DNA of 64,000 nucleotides from Acidobacteriota bacterium (GTDB lineage Bacteria > Acidobacteriota > Blastocatellia > Pyrinomonadales > Pyrinomonadaceae). The position numbers and the translations under genes are program-made. Positions within the stretch are counted from its first letter, which is position 1. Each line of letters begins with the position of its first letter. Positions 34,631 to 44,081 of this stretch are shown one piece after another. The stretch spans positions 2,552,001 through 2,616,000 of the forward strand of contig CP065003.1 in NCBI GenBank assembly GCA_016700175.1, in the 5' to 3' direction. A model generated the notes under the pieces. That model was not told the DNA's origin. It saw nothing but the letters and a program-made list of their open reading frames with translations, and did not search any database.

Positions 34631-35905
34631 CTAGGGAGCGCGCATCGCGTCGACCGGATCGAGTACCGAGGCGCGATACGCCGGATAGATGCCCGCCGCA
34701 AGCCCGACAGTCACAGAGGCAAAGAGGCCCGCGACGACCGCCCAGACCGGGACGACGGCCGGAAACGAGACAACCAGGCGGAATGCGAACGCGAGAAAGA
34801 GTCCGGCGGAAATGCCGATTATCCCTCCGGAACTTGTCAGCAATATCGCCTCTGAAAGGAACTGGTACAGGATCGCCCGGCGTGTGGCTCCCACAGCTCT
34901 TCTTATCCCGATCTCCACAGTTCTTTCCTTCACAGAGACCAGCATCACGTTCATCACGCCGACCCCGCCGACGAACAAGCTTGCCAGCGCGATCGGCACG
35001 ATAATGGCTCCAAGCACGGCGATCGTGTCATTGACTAGATCAAACACCTGTTCCGCCTTGTTTACACCAAAGTTGTTGGGTTCGTCCGCCGGCACCTGTC
35101 TCCGAACCCTGAGCAGAGTGGTGACTTCATCTATCGTTTCGTCCACCCTCCCCTCACGCGCTCTAACGACGATCACGGTCTGTTCGATCCCCGGGTAGTA
35201 TTTGCGAAATGTGTCGAAGGGTATGTAGATCACCCTCTCGTCGAGTTCGTCGCTGCCTATCACTCCTTCTCCCGACGATTCACGCAGAACACCGATCACT
35301 GTGAACAGCCGTCCGTCGATCTTTATGAACTCGCCGAGAGGGTCTTTGCCGGCAAACACCTGTTCTGCTATTCCGGAACCCAGGACCGCGACGGCTCTTC
35401 TTTCGTTCTGCTCGCTGGAGCTGAAGAACCGGCCTGATTCGACCGGCACGTTCTGCGTTTCCGGGTAGTTCTCCCAGACGCCCAATATCAAGGGATTTAT
35501 CGCTGTGCGGGTATTTGCGGTTACCTTGGGTACATCCGCGGTCGGGCCGTAACTTCCCCTGATCTTCTGCGCGGAAACGACAAGCGGCGATTCGAGCTTT
35601 GACACCGCAAGGGCGTCTTCGAACGTAAGATCCTTGCGCTGCCGCTCCTCGGCTGTCGGCTGCTGCAGCGAGGGCCCGATCCTCTCTTCCTTTGTGAAAT
35701 AGACGACGTTGGGCGAGTTCTTCTCGGTCACTTCCGCAACGCGCTCGGAAAGTCCCGTCAGGACCGCGCCCACGAGTGCGACGACCGCAGTGCCGACTAT
35801 CACGCCGGTAAGGGTCAGTCCGGACCGCAGCCTATGGGCCAGGATCGAGTCGACGACAACCTGTCTCAGGCCGGGCAGTTCGGAAGTTATTCTTTTACTT
35901 CGCAC
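34631..35905 (-). CDS. MacB-type ABC transporter permease
   Basis: The 424-residue protein has an N-terminal helix (about residues 25-48), a large periplasmic MacB_PCD domain (about 50-270) and a C-terminal FtsX domain with three helices (about 295-415). Signatures are RSGLTLTGVIVGTAVVAL near the first helix, and GGVGVMNVMLVSVKERTVEIGIRRAVGA. It starts with GTG immediately after the TAG of the upstream permease (bases 35906-35908), so translation is coupled. No ATPase gene is adjacent. Substrate unknown; lipoprotein or peptide export is typical of the family. Confidence 0.92.
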   Translation of the reverse strand: MRSKRITSELPGLRQVVVDSILAHRLRSGLTLTGVIVGTAVVALVGAVLTGLSERVAEVTEKNSPNVVYFTKEERIGPSLQQPTAEERQRKDLTFEDALAVSKLESPLVVSAQKIRGSYGPTADVPKVTANTRTAINPLILGVWENYPETQNVPVESGRFFSSSEQNERRAVAVLGSGIAEQVFAGKDPLGEFIKIDGRLFTVIGVLRESSGEGVIGSDELDERVIYIPFDTFRKYYPGIEQTVIVVRAREGRVDETIDEVTTLLRVRRQVPADEPNNFGVNKAEQVFDLVNDTIAVLGAIIVPIALASLFVGGVGVMNVMLVSVKERTVEIGIRRAVGATRRAILYQFLSEAILLTSSGGIIGISAGLFLAFAFRLVVSFPAVVPVWAVVAGLFASVTVGLAAGIYPAYRASVLDPVDAMRAP

Positions 35906-37180
35906 CTATTCGTATCTAAGAGCCTCGATCGGGTCCAGATTCGCAGCTTTTCTGGCGGGAATGATCCCAAAGACGATACCGACCGCACAGGAAACCCCGA
36001 TGGCCATAAAAACTGACCAGAGCGGAAGCACTATCGGGAAGCTTGTCAGGAGCCGAACAAAGGTCACAAGTGCTACGGCGAGCGCCAGACCCAGAATGCC
36101 GCCCGACAGTGTAAGGGTAGTAGCCTCGACAAGGACCTGGCTGAGTATGTCGGAGCGTGTTGCCCCGAGCGCCTTTCGGATCCCGATCTCTCTTGTTCGC
36201 TCGGTTACAGAGGCGAGGGTCATATTCATCACCACAACGCCTGCCACAAACAGCGCTATCACGGTCAGCGGATAGATAATCGTCCCGACGATGCCCGTGA
36301 GATTTCCGGCGAACGCACGAATGCTGTCGGCAGTGACTATGCTGAAGTTGTCTTCCTTGTCGGTGAGCGCAAGGCCTCGGCGCAGACGCATCATTGTCCG
36401 CGCCTGTTCTTCGGTCCGCTCCGGCGATACGCTCTCAGTGTCGTTCGGCCTTACGAGGATCGAAAGAGAACGCGACCGTCTGCCGAATACCTTTTCAAAG
36501 GTCCTGAGCGGGATCTTCACAAACCCGTCCTGCGAATTTCCGAAAACAGATCCCTGCGGCCGAGCGACCCCGATCACTTCGTAGGCGATCTGACCTAGAC
36601 GGATCTCTTCTCCGATCGGATCGCTGCCCTGGAACAGTTCATCGACGACGTCCTGGCCGATGACCGCGACGTTGCGCCGGAACCGGTCATCTATCTCAGT
36701 AAACATTCTGCCGCGTTCGATCTCGAAGTTAGTGAGCCTGCCGATGTTCGGACTCGCACCCCGGACCGACACGCCCAAGAGCGTCCTTGTCCCTCTACGG
36801 GCCGGAAGAGTTCCCGCTCCTTCCGCGCCGACCTCAAAATCCGCGCCGAGACGGCGCTGCATGAAATCGACGTCTTCCCCGAGAATGTCCGGTCTTTTGG
36901 ATTGCGCTTCGACAAACGCCTGACCGTCAGAACTGAAGTCCTGGAAGGAAGCCTTCTCGATCCGGATGACGTCCGGAGCAAAATCCGCCGTCGCGCCCAC
37001 TACATAGTTCTGAGCGCCCTCGAGAAGCGCTGCCACCATCACCACGACAGCAACTCCGACCACGATGCCAACCACAGTCAGCAAGGACCGCGTCTTGTTG
37101 GTCCTTATCGAATCAACGGCGAGCCGGGCGGACTCGAATTGTCGGGTCAAGAACGCCCTTGCGATCGTGATCGGGGCCAT
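35906..37180 (-). CDS. MacB-type ABC transporter permease, second copy
   Basis: This is a second MacB-like permease, of 424 residues if it starts at ATG 37180, the same length as its downstream partner. A TTG at 37219 would add 13 residues but lacks a ribosome site. N-terminal helix with KTRSLLTVVGIVVGVAVVVM, periplasmic domain (about 50-280), then VVVMNMTLASVTERTREIGIRKALGATR in the FtsX domain. The two probably pair as a heterodimer. Upstream DNA is a repeat-rich region with no ATPase gene, so the ATPase must be encoded elsewhere. Confidence 0.91.
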   Translation of the reverse strand: MAPITIARAFLTRQFESARLAVDSIRTNKTRSLLTVVGIVVGVAVVVMVAALLEGAQNYVVGATADFAPDVIRIEKASFQDFSSDGQAFVEAQSKRPDILGEDVDFMQRRLGADFEVGAEGAGTLPARRGTRTLLGVSVRGASPNIGRLTNFEIERGRMFTEIDDRFRRNVAVIGQDVVDELFQGSDPIGEEIRLGQIAYEVIGVARPQGSVFGNSQDGFVKIPLRTFEKVFGRRSRSLSILVRPNDTESVSPERTEEQARTMMRLRRGLALTDKEDNFSIVTADSIRAFAGNLTGIVGTIIYPLTVIALFVAGVVVMNMTLASVTERTREIGIRKALGATRSDILSQVLVEATTLTLSGGILGLALAVALVTFVRLLTSFPIVLPLWSVFMAIGVSCAVGIVFGIIPARKAANLDPIEALRYE

Positions 37181-37633
37181 AGGTGTAAGTTCGTTCCGAA
37201 GGGAATGCCGGATTCGCAAATTGAGGGGGTCTTACCTAATTCAACCACGAATCGGTTTGCTAAGCACAGCGGAAAACGGGAACGGGGAAAAAGGTCACGG
37301 ATTTCACGGATCAGGAGGAAAAGCCACGAATTTCACGAATGGGGAAAAAGGCCACGGATTACACGGATTACACGGATCAGGAAGAAGGGCCGCGAATTTC
37401 ACGAATTACACGAATGAAGAAAGAAGGCCACGGATTACACGAATTACACGGATCAGAAAGAAAGGCCACGAATTTCACGAATTACACGAATTACACGAAT
37501 TTGACTCAGTTCAAGACGCCGGTAACATCTTTCCCTGATCCCTGGTCCCTGATCCCTGATCCCTGGTTCCTGGCCCTTGGTCCCTGAACATTGAAAAACG
37601 GCACGCCCGAAGACGTGCCGTCCTTCCGATATC
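37181..37633. repeat. Repeat-rich intergenic region, no gene
   Basis: From 37291 to 37501 units such as CCACGAATTTCACGAATTA and CACGGATTACACGGAT alternate. From 37533 to 37587 there are eight or so 7-base units of the TCCCTGA/TCCCTGG type. Short reading frames on both strands are translations of these units. Confidence 0.8.
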
Positions 37634-37710
37634 TGGTAGCAGAGGGGAGACTTGAACTCCCAACCTCGGGGTTATGAATCCCGCGCTCTAACCGGTTGAG
37701 CTACCCTGCC
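37634..37710 (-). tRNA. tRNA-Met (CAT anticodon)
   Basis: The 77-base gene folds into a cloverleaf: acceptor GGCAGGG/CTCTGCT with G-U pairs, D arm GCTC...GAGC, anticodon loop TTCATAA with CAT, T arm GGGAG TTCAAGT CTCCC, and encoded CCA. The first pair is G-U, not the C-A mismatch of initiator tRNA, so it is elongator Met, or the Ile type with modified CAU. One A-C mismatch closes the anticodon stem. Confidence 0.92.
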
Positions 37711-37804
37711 GCAACAGTCAGATTACAGTCCGTCCCGAGCAATCGTCAAGTGAGGCATATCCCTCGACGAGTCCTGCATTTGCCATAGGTTGTAGAATCG
37801 TAGC

Positions 37805-39028
37805 GTGCTGTTATTTCTCGCCGCAGACAGCGGGCACGCCGGTCTTTTACTGGCGCTGTTCACGATCCTTATAACCGCCAAGGTAATGGCGGAGATATTC
37901 GAGCGTCTGAGGCAGCCGGCGGTGGTCGGCGAGATCCTCGCCGGTGTGATCATCGGACCGAGCGTGCTCGGTATCGTGCAGCCTTCCGAGATCCTCAGCA
38001 TTTTCGCGGAGATCGGCGTCATCCTCCTGCTCTTCAACGTCGGTCTCGACATCAAGCCCAAGTCCCTTCTGAGTGTCGGCAACAAGGCGATCCTCGTTGG
38101 CGTTCTCGGTATCGCGATTCCGTTCGTCGCCGGGTACTACGTGGCGACGCTTTGGGGCGGGAACTTCGCCGAGGCGATGTTCATGGGCGCCGCGCTGGTG
38201 GCGACCTCGGTGGGCATCACCGCTCGCGTGCTCGGCTCGATGGGGCTTCTGAACGAATCGACATCGAGGGTGATCCTGGGCGCGGCGGTCATCGACGACA
38301 TTCTCGGGCTGATGATCCTCTCCGTCGTCTCGAGCGTGAGCAAAGGCACGATCAACTATTACGCGATCATCGCCACTGCCGTCTCCGCGATCGTGTTTGT
38401 GATCGTCGTGGGAGCCGTTGGCGCGAGGCTCTTTACCTGGCTTGCCCCTGCGATCAATAACCTTCGCATTTCCAAGCCCTTCTTTAAGTTCGGCTTGATA
38501 CTCTGCCTCGGACTTTCATTCGTCGCTCTCTACATCGAGGTGGCGGCGATCATCGGTGCGTTCCTCGCGGGAATGGCGCTCTCCGAAGCCACCGAAGACA
38601 ATCCGGGAATGCGCCAGCTTTCTCACGGCGTGATGGAGTTCATGGTGCCGTTCTTCCTCGTCTACATAGGAATGCAGCTAGACGTAACCCTCTTTACCGA
38701 GTCGGACGTCATTATGTACTCGCTTGTGATCACGCTGGTCGCAATCCTGTCGAAGATGCTTGGCTGCGGACTTGGGGCGATGAATATGGGACTCAAGGAC
38801 GCGATGCGCGTCGGTGTAGGTATGGTTCCGAGAGGCGAGGTAGGGATCGTCGTCGCCCAGTTGGGCCTGAGCCTGGCGGTGATCGATTCGAAGGCTTTCG
38901 CCGCGGTCCTGTTCATGGCGATCGCGACGACGCTCGTCGCTCCGCCGTTTATCAAGCTGCTCGCCCCGCGGCCTGCTCCTACCGACGAGGACATTCACAT
39001 TTCAGACGTGATGACCAGGATCGGTTAA
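37805..39028 (+). CDS. CPA2-type cation:proton antiporter
   Basis: The 407-residue membrane protein has 12 or 13 helices and the Kef/CPA2 pattern: FERLRQPAVVGEILAGVIIGPS early, AVIDDILGLMILSVVSS in the core with the conserved Asp pair, and MVPRGEVGIVVAQLG in the second half. It exchanges protons for Na+ or K+. There is no C-terminal RCK domain. Start is GTG at 37805. Its stop codon overlaps that of the convergent aldehyde dehydrogenase gene by three bases within TTAA. Confidence 0.92.
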   Translation: MLLFLAADSGHAGLLLALFTILITAKVMAEIFERLRQPAVVGEILAGVIIGPSVLGIVQPSEILSIFAEIGVILLLFNVGLDIKPKSLLSVGNKAILVGVLGIAIPFVAGYYVATLWGGNFAEAMFMGAALVATSVGITARVLGSMGLLNESTSRVILGAAVIDDILGLMILSVVSSVSKGTINYYAIIATAVSAIVFVIVVGAVGARLFTWLAPAINNLRISKPFFKFGLILCLGLSFVALYIEVAAIIGAFLAGMALSEATEDNPGMRQLSHGVMEFMVPFFLVYIGMQLDVTLFTESDVIMYSLVITLVAILSKMLGCGLGAMNMGLKDAMRVGVGMVPRGEVGIVVAQLGLSLAVIDSKAFAAVLFMAIATTLVAPPFIKLLAPRPAPTDEDIHISDVMTRIG

Positions 39029-40614
39029 GCGCCGTCGTCCTTTCTCCGCATCTCCCGAATCCGGCCGAGCATAGCCGGCACGAACCGGACCAGCTTTGCG
39101 AACGAGCCGCTGGCGAACTTCTTCGCCATCTCGCGGAAGGTCCCGACGGCATTCGAGGAGTAGCCGAACCACCAGATATCGGGAAGGAAGGTGAAACGGT
39201 TGACGTGTATGTGCTGGACGGCGACCAGTTCTTTCAGTCCCTCGTCGCCGTGCGTCCGGCCGTAACCGCTGTCGCCGAAGCCGCCCCAGGGCGTCTGCGG
39301 GATGCCGTGTGTGTAGAGGACCTCGTTGACGCAGACCGTGCCCGCGCGGATCTTGGCCGCGACCCGCTTTCCTTTCGCAAGGTCCTTGGTCCAGACGCTT
39401 GCCGCCAGCCCGAACGCGGTGTCGTTCGCAAGCTCCGCGGCTTCGGATTCGGTCTTGAATGTGGCGATCGGCAGCGTCGGTCCGAAAGTCTCGTCGCGCA
39501 TCGCGCGCATCTTGTTCTTCGCTTTCGCGATGACGGTGGGCGGGTAGTACGGCGCCTTGATCTCCGAATCGTTGCCGCCCGTCAGTATCTCTGCCCCCTC
39601 CCGCTCGAATGCCGCGACGTGCTCTTCAACGATCTTCCTTTGGCGCTCGCTGCTCATCGCGCCGACGTCCGATGAAGGATCCGTCCCGGGACCGACCCTG
39701 AGCTTTTTGGCGCGCTGGACGACAAGCCTTGTAAACCTCTCGGCCGCCTTTTCCTCGACGTAGAGCCTCTCGACAGAGGAGCAAGCCTGGCCGGCGTTCG
39801 TGAATGCGCCCCAGACAGCGGCGTCCGCCGCGCTTTCCAGATCGGCGTCGGCGAAGACGACCATAGGGTCCTTGCCTCCGAGCTCGAGCACGACCGGGGT
39901 CAGCGATTCGGCGGCCGCCTTCGCAATCGCCTTTCCGGTCTTCACGCTGCCCGTGAACATTATCTTGTCGAGGCCTTCTGCAACCAACGCCGCTCCCGTT
40001 TCCCCGTCGCCCGAGACGACCTGGAAAACATTCCTGGGGATGCCGGCTGTCTTGAACAGTTCGCCGATCTTCTCGCCGACAAGCGGGGTCAGTTCGCTCG
40101 GTTTGAGGATCACTGTGTTGCCCGCCATCAGCGCCATCACGGCCTCGCCGAGGGGGATCGTGAGCGGGTAGTTCCACGGAGAGATGATCCCGACCACGCC
40201 CAAAGGTTTATAAGCGATCGTCGAGCTTCTGCCCAAGAGCCCAAGGAAACCTATGCCGCGCTTCCTGGGGCTGAGGATCTTTTCGGAGTTCCGTGCGAAA
40301 TACTGCATCAGGTCGAGCACGGGCGTGATGTCGGTCGAGAGCGCTTCGGCAACCGGCTTGCCCATCTCGCGAGAGATCAACTCCGCGACCTCGTCCATCT
40401 GTGACAGGAGCGATTCGCGGGCGCGCATCACGATCCGGGCGCGTTCCGCGAAGGGCGTGCGCTTCCATATCTCGAACGCGTCGCGCGCGTTCGCGACCGC
40501 CTTGGAGACCTCTTCCGCGGTGCGCTTCCTGACGCGCCCTATCTCTTCGCCGGTCGCCGGATCGTACGAGACTAGTTCGTCGGCGGGGATTGGTTTTTCG
40601 ATTGGCCTAGTCAC
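39025..40614 (-). CDS. NAD(P)-dependent aldehyde dehydrogenase
   Basis: The 529-residue enzyme oxidises an aldehyde to a carboxylate. Catalytic Cys is in FTNAGQACSSVERLY (near residue 277), catalytic Glu in VVLELGGKDPMVV, and the cofactor site has SPWNYPL and FTGSVKTG. A C-terminal extension of about 45 residues beyond the core is basic and amphipathic (LVRFVPAMLGRIREMRRKDD). GTG 40614 begins the conserved N-terminus; the extra upstream frame runs through intergenic repeat DNA. The substrate is not clear; medium-chain or succinic semialdehyde types are possible. Confidence 0.92.
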   Translation of the reverse strand: MTRPIEKPIPADELVSYDPATGEEIGRVRKRTAEEVSKAVANARDAFEIWKRTPFAERARIVMRARESLLSQMDEVAELISREMGKPVAEALSTDITPVLDLMQYFARNSEKILSPRKRGIGFLGLLGRSSTIAYKPLGVVGIISPWNYPLTIPLGEAVMALMAGNTVILKPSELTPLVGEKIGELFKTAGIPRNVFQVVSGDGETGAALVAEGLDKIMFTGSVKTGKAIAKAAAESLTPVVLELGGKDPMVVFADADLESAADAAVWGAFTNAGQACSSVERLYVEEKAAERFTRLVVQRAKKLRVGPGTDPSSDVGAMSSERQRKIVEEHVAAFEREGAEILTGGNDSEIKAPYYPPTVIAKAKNKMRAMRDETFGPTLPIATFKTESEAAELANDTAFGLAASVWTKDLAKGKRVAAKIRAGTVCVNEVLYTHGIPQTPWGGFGDSGYGRTHGDEGLKELVAVQHIHVNRFTFLPDIWWFGYSSNAVGTFREMAKKFASGSFAKLVRFVPAMLGRIREMRRKDDGA

Positions 40615-40628
40615 TTCAGTACGGAAAA

Positions 40629-40756
40629 AAACAAGATGCTCAGGATAATCAGGATGGCGGCTCCCGGAGAAACAATTATTGAATTCGATCTTTGGCAAAA
40701 CCAGGTGTCTCAAGAAAGGTCAATGACCTATCTTTAAGATCCTGTCCATCTTGTTT
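40629..40756. repeat. Foldback repeat, AAACAAGATG...CAGGAT arms
   Basis: AAACAAGATGCTCAGGATA (from 40629) and GATCCTGTCCATCTTGTTT (40738-40756) pair imperfectly across about 90 bases. It sits between the alaS 3' end and the aldehyde dehydrogenase start. ACAGGATGGACAGGAT relatives occur near 24.0 and 58.66 kb. Confidence 0.7.
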
Positions 40757-40762
40757 CTCTCT

Positions 40763-43531
40763 TCATTCTGAGAGCATTTTTTCGATCACGTGATAACTCG
40801 CGTCGATCGCTTCCGACAGCTTCTCGGCCTCCGGGCCGCCGCCTTCCGCCATGTCCGGTTTCCCGCCGCCTTTGCCGCCGACGATCGGGGCGATCTCGCG
40901 GATGATGTTCCCTGCTTTCACCCTGTCCGTTAGGTCGTCCGAAACGCGCACGATGAACGATACTTTTCCGTCCGCCTTCCGCCCGATGATCACGACACCC
41001 GACTTTACCTTCGCCATCAGCGTATCGGAAAGGTGGCGCATCCCGCTCGGATCAAGGTCTTCGACGGTCTTCGCGAGGACCTTGACGCCTTTCACGTCGC
41101 GGGCCTCGTCGCCGTTGGCACTTCCGCCCATAGAGCCCGAAGCGATCTTCAACTTCAGGTCCTCGACCTCTTTCCTCGCCTTCTTGAGATCCTCGTAGAG
41201 CTTTTCGATCGCGTTCGGAAGCTGGTCTCGCTGGGTCTTTAGGACTCCAAGCGAACGGTCGATCAGAAGCTCGTCCTCGCGGAATCTCCTGAAAGCGTCG
41301 AATCCTGTGATAGCGCGGATCCTGCGGACACCGGAAGCGATCGCCTCGTCCGCCGTTATCTTGAAACTGCCTATGTCGCCCGTCGCCGAAACGTGCGTGC
41401 CTCCGCACAGCTCTTTCGAGAACTTCCCGTCGCCGACCGAAAGCACGCGAACTTCAGATCCGTATTTCTCGCCGAACATTGCGACGGCCCCGCTGCGCAT
41501 CGCCTCCTCGATCGGCATCAGGTCCGTGTTTACGGGCTCGTTCTCGAGAATGTACTTGTTCACGAGATCCTCGATCTCGCGGATCTCCGTCTCGGTCATC
41601 GGCTGGTAATGAGTGAAATCGAAGCGAAGGTAGTTCGGCGCGACTACCGAACCCGCCTGCTTCACGTGCGAGCCCAGAACCTCCTTGAGCGCCGCGTGCG
41701 CCAGGTGCGTCGCCGTGTGGTTGCGGCGTGTGGCGTCGCGCTTATCCTCAAAAACCGATGCAGCCAACTCATCCCCGACCCTCACTGTCCCTCTGGCTAC
41801 GCTCGATTTATGGAGGATCACTCCTTTAATCGGCGCGAAGGTATCCCGCACACTTATCTGCACTCCGGACGCATACAGGCTGCCCCGGTCACCGACCTGG
41901 CCTCCGGCTTCGGCATAGAAAGGCGTCCGGTCGAGCACGATCAGGCCCTCGTCGCCCTCGTTCAGTTCGTCGACCAGTTTGTCGTCCTTCACGAGCGCCG
42001 TCACTTTCGAACCCTCGGCATTCGTCGTTTCGTAGCCGAGGAACTCGTTCGGGCCCGTCTTCTCGAGGATCTCCGCGTAGATCGGATTGATCTTCTCAGC
42101 CTGCTGGGTCTTGCCGATCGCGCTTGAGGCCTGGAGGTCGTTGAGCGCATTATCGAACCGTTCGTCGAACTCGTCCTCGGAAAACTCGATCCCCTGTTCT
42201 TCGAGACGGACGCGAATCAGGTCCCGGGGATATCCGAACGTGTCGAAGAGCTTGGCGGCTTCGATGAAAAGATCTTCGGACGACGGATCGTATGTGTTAC
42301 CGTCCGCTTTTCCGAGCTTCTCAGAGTACCGTTTCGATCCCTCGGTCAGTGTGTTCCGGAACCGCTCTTCCTCAAGAAGGACCATCCTTCGGATAAAGCC
42401 GCGCTGTGCCTCCAGTTCAGGAAATGCGTCTCTCATTTCTCCAACGACGAAATGGCAGACGTCGTTGAAGAAAGGCCCGTCGAAACCAAGATGGTCGCGG
42501 CCGTGGTAGATCGCGCGCCGCATTATCTTGCGGAGAACGTTATTGCGGCCTTGGTTCCCGGGCAGGATCCCGTCCGCTACGGCGAAGGCCGTCGCGCGTG
42601 CGTGATCGGCGATCACCCGGCAGGCGAACTTCTTCCGGTCGTCAAAGGTGTCGTAGATGTCGCTCAGGTCGGGAACAGATCCGACCCGGACGTCGGATCG
42701 GTCGCCTTTTTCCGCAAGCGTCGCAACCCTATCGATGATCGGCCGGATCAGGTCCGTTTCGTAGTTGCTCGAAACGCCCTGCATCACCGCCGAGATCCTC
42801 TCGAGTCCCATTCCGGTGTCGACCGAAGGCGCCGGCAGTTCCGTCAACGTGAACCCGCCTTTGCCGTCCTCGGAGCGGTCGAACTGCATGAACACGAGGT
42901 TCCAGATCTCTATGTTCTCGTCGCCGTACTCGGCGTTTACAAGGTCGGCGCGGTTCTTCTCCGGATCGTCCGGATCGTCGCCCATGAAGTAGTGGATCTC
43001 GGAGCACGGCCCGCACGGGCCTGTGTCGCCCATCTGCCAGAAATTGTCCTTTTTCCCAAAGCGAAGGACGCGTTCGGGCTTCGCTCCGGCCTTGATCCAG
43101 AGCCGCTCGGCCTCTTCGTCTGCAGGGACCTCTTCGTCGCCCTCGAAGACCGTGAACCAGAGCCTCGATTCCTCGAGCCCGAGCTCGTTGACCAGAAAAT
43201 CCCACGCGAAATCGATCGCCTCTTCCTTGAAGTAGTCGCCGAACGAAAAGTTCCCGAGCATCTCGAAGAAAGTGTGGTGGCGCGCGGTCTTTCCCACCTC
43301 GTCGAGGTCGTTGTGCTTGCCGCCCGCACGTATGCACTTCTGCGAAGACGCCGCACGCGTGTAATCGCGCTTGTCGTTGCCGAGAAAAACGTCCTTGAAC
43401 TGGTTCATCCCGGCGTTGACGAACAGCAATGTAGGGTCGTTCGCGGGAAGAAGCGGCGAAGAATGCACGACCTTGTGCCCGCGCTCTTCGAAGTAATCGA
43501 GAAACTTCTGTCTGATCTCGCTGCCTTTCAT
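40763..43531 (-). CDS. alaS: Alanyl-tRNA synthetase
   Basis: AlaRS charges tRNA-Ala and edits Ser/Gly mischarging. The 922-residue protein has a class II catalytic core (residues 1 to about 250, with RQKFLDYFEERGHKVV and NAGMNQFKDVF), a tRNA-recognition helical domain, and the editing domain with the HxxxH zinc motif in RRNHTATHLAHAAL and CGGTHV. The C-Ala dimerisation/tRNA-elbow domain ends in GGGKPDMAEGGG. Length is normal for the family. The 3' end is followed by a foldback repeat. Confidence 0.98.
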   Translation of the reverse strand: MKGSEIRQKFLDYFEERGHKVVHSSPLLPANDPTLLFVNAGMNQFKDVFLGNDKRDYTRAASSQKCIRAGGKHNDLDEVGKTARHHTFFEMLGNFSFGDYFKEEAIDFAWDFLVNELGLEESRLWFTVFEGDEEVPADEEAERLWIKAGAKPERVLRFGKKDNFWQMGDTGPCGPCSEIHYFMGDDPDDPEKNRADLVNAEYGDENIEIWNLVFMQFDRSEDGKGGFTLTELPAPSVDTGMGLERISAVMQGVSSNYETDLIRPIIDRVATLAEKGDRSDVRVGSVPDLSDIYDTFDDRKKFACRVIADHARATAFAVADGILPGNQGRNNVLRKIMRRAIYHGRDHLGFDGPFFNDVCHFVVGEMRDAFPELEAQRGFIRRMVLLEEERFRNTLTEGSKRYSEKLGKADGNTYDPSSEDLFIEAAKLFDTFGYPRDLIRVRLEEQGIEFSEDEFDERFDNALNDLQASSAIGKTQQAEKINPIYAEILEKTGPNEFLGYETTNAEGSKVTALVKDDKLVDELNEGDEGLIVLDRTPFYAEAGGQVGDRGSLYASGVQISVRDTFAPIKGVILHKSSVARGTVRVGDELAASVFEDKRDATRRNHTATHLAHAALKEVLGSHVKQAGSVVAPNYLRFDFTHYQPMTETEIREIEDLVNKYILENEPVNTDLMPIEEAMRSGAVAMFGEKYGSEVRVLSVGDGKFSKELCGGTHVSATGDIGSFKITADEAIASGVRRIRAITGFDAFRRFREDELLIDRSLGVLKTQRDQLPNAIEKLYEDLKKARKEVEDLKLKIASGSMGGSANGDEARDVKGVKVLAKTVEDLDPSGMRHLSDTLMAKVKSGVVIIGRKADGKVSFIVRVSDDLTDRVKAGNIIREIAPIVGGKGGGKPDMAEGGGPEAEKLSEAIDASYHVIEKMLSE

Positions 43532-43611
43532 AAGTCTTGAGCCCGAAATTCGGGGGAAAGGAGCAGTTTATCAAGTTTGGGTTGTTGGCAGAAGCGCCGG
43601 GGCCAAAGGAG

Positions 43612-43723
43612 TTAGCCACAGATGGAGGGGATGAACACTGAATAGGGATCCGGACAGGGTCAAAGCACGGGTAGCACTGAGCTGCTGTAATGCGTTAATC
43701 GTTGCCCCTCTACCTGTGGCTAA
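43612..43723. repeat. Foldback repeat, TTAGCCACAG arms
   Basis: TTAGCCACAG (43612-43621) and CTGTGGCTAA (43714-43723) are perfect 10-bp arms, with an imperfect continuation (GGAGGGG/CCCCTC). The right arm supplies the stop codon of the minus-strand gene that ends at 43720. Confidence 0.75.
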
Positions 43724-44070
43724 TTGACTGGGATCTCTTCAAGCATGGATTCGCCGGCCGATCCGTCGCCCGAGGTCCATCGCCATCTTTCGTACAGACG
43801 AAGCCTCCCGTCCGGCAGGATCTCAGGGACAGTACTGCAGATCCCGGTCTTGATCTCGCCGGACCCGTTCACATGCTCGTACCGCGCGTCGAGCCTGCCG
43901 TCTTCCGAAACTTTGGCGATCAGGAATCCCCTGACGATTTCGCCGCCCTCGTATTCAGCCCATACGACGTCGCCTTCCTGGAAGTACCTGAATCGCGTCT
44001 CGTCCGAGACCTCGCCCGAAGACGAGTTCTCCACCGCACGAAACACTCGACCGTTGTAGTCAACCCTCAT
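43720..44070 (-). CDS. Small conserved protein of unknown function
   Basis: This 116-residue soluble protein is beta-rich and has repeated EGG..VRGFLIA, DGRLDARYEHVN and DGRLRLYERWRW strands that resemble a MORN-like or beta-meander fold. Similar small proteins are often labelled n-acetylglutamate synthase in databases, but no acetyltransferase motif is visible and that name is not supported. Its stop codon lies in the TTAGCCACAG repeat arm. recX is 11 bases upstream on the same strand, so they may be co-transcribed. Confidence 0.8.
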   Translation of the reverse strand: MRVDYNGRVFRAVENSSSGEVSDETRFRYFQEGDVVWAEYEGGEIVRGFLIAKVSEDGRLDARYEHVNGSGEIKTGICSTVPEILPDGRLRLYERWRWTSGDGSAGESMLEEIPVN

Positions 44071-44081
44071 CTGTCATCTCG

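Noticed and set aside
37634..37710. Initiator tRNA-Met
   Set aside because: The first base pair is G-U, while bacterial initiator tRNA has an unpaired first position (C-A), and the anticodon stem lacks three G-C pairs in a row of the initiator type.
43720..44070. N-acetylglutamate synthase label for the small protein
   Set aside because: The protein is only 116 residues and has no GNAT acetyl-CoA motif; the label is a database habit with no support here.
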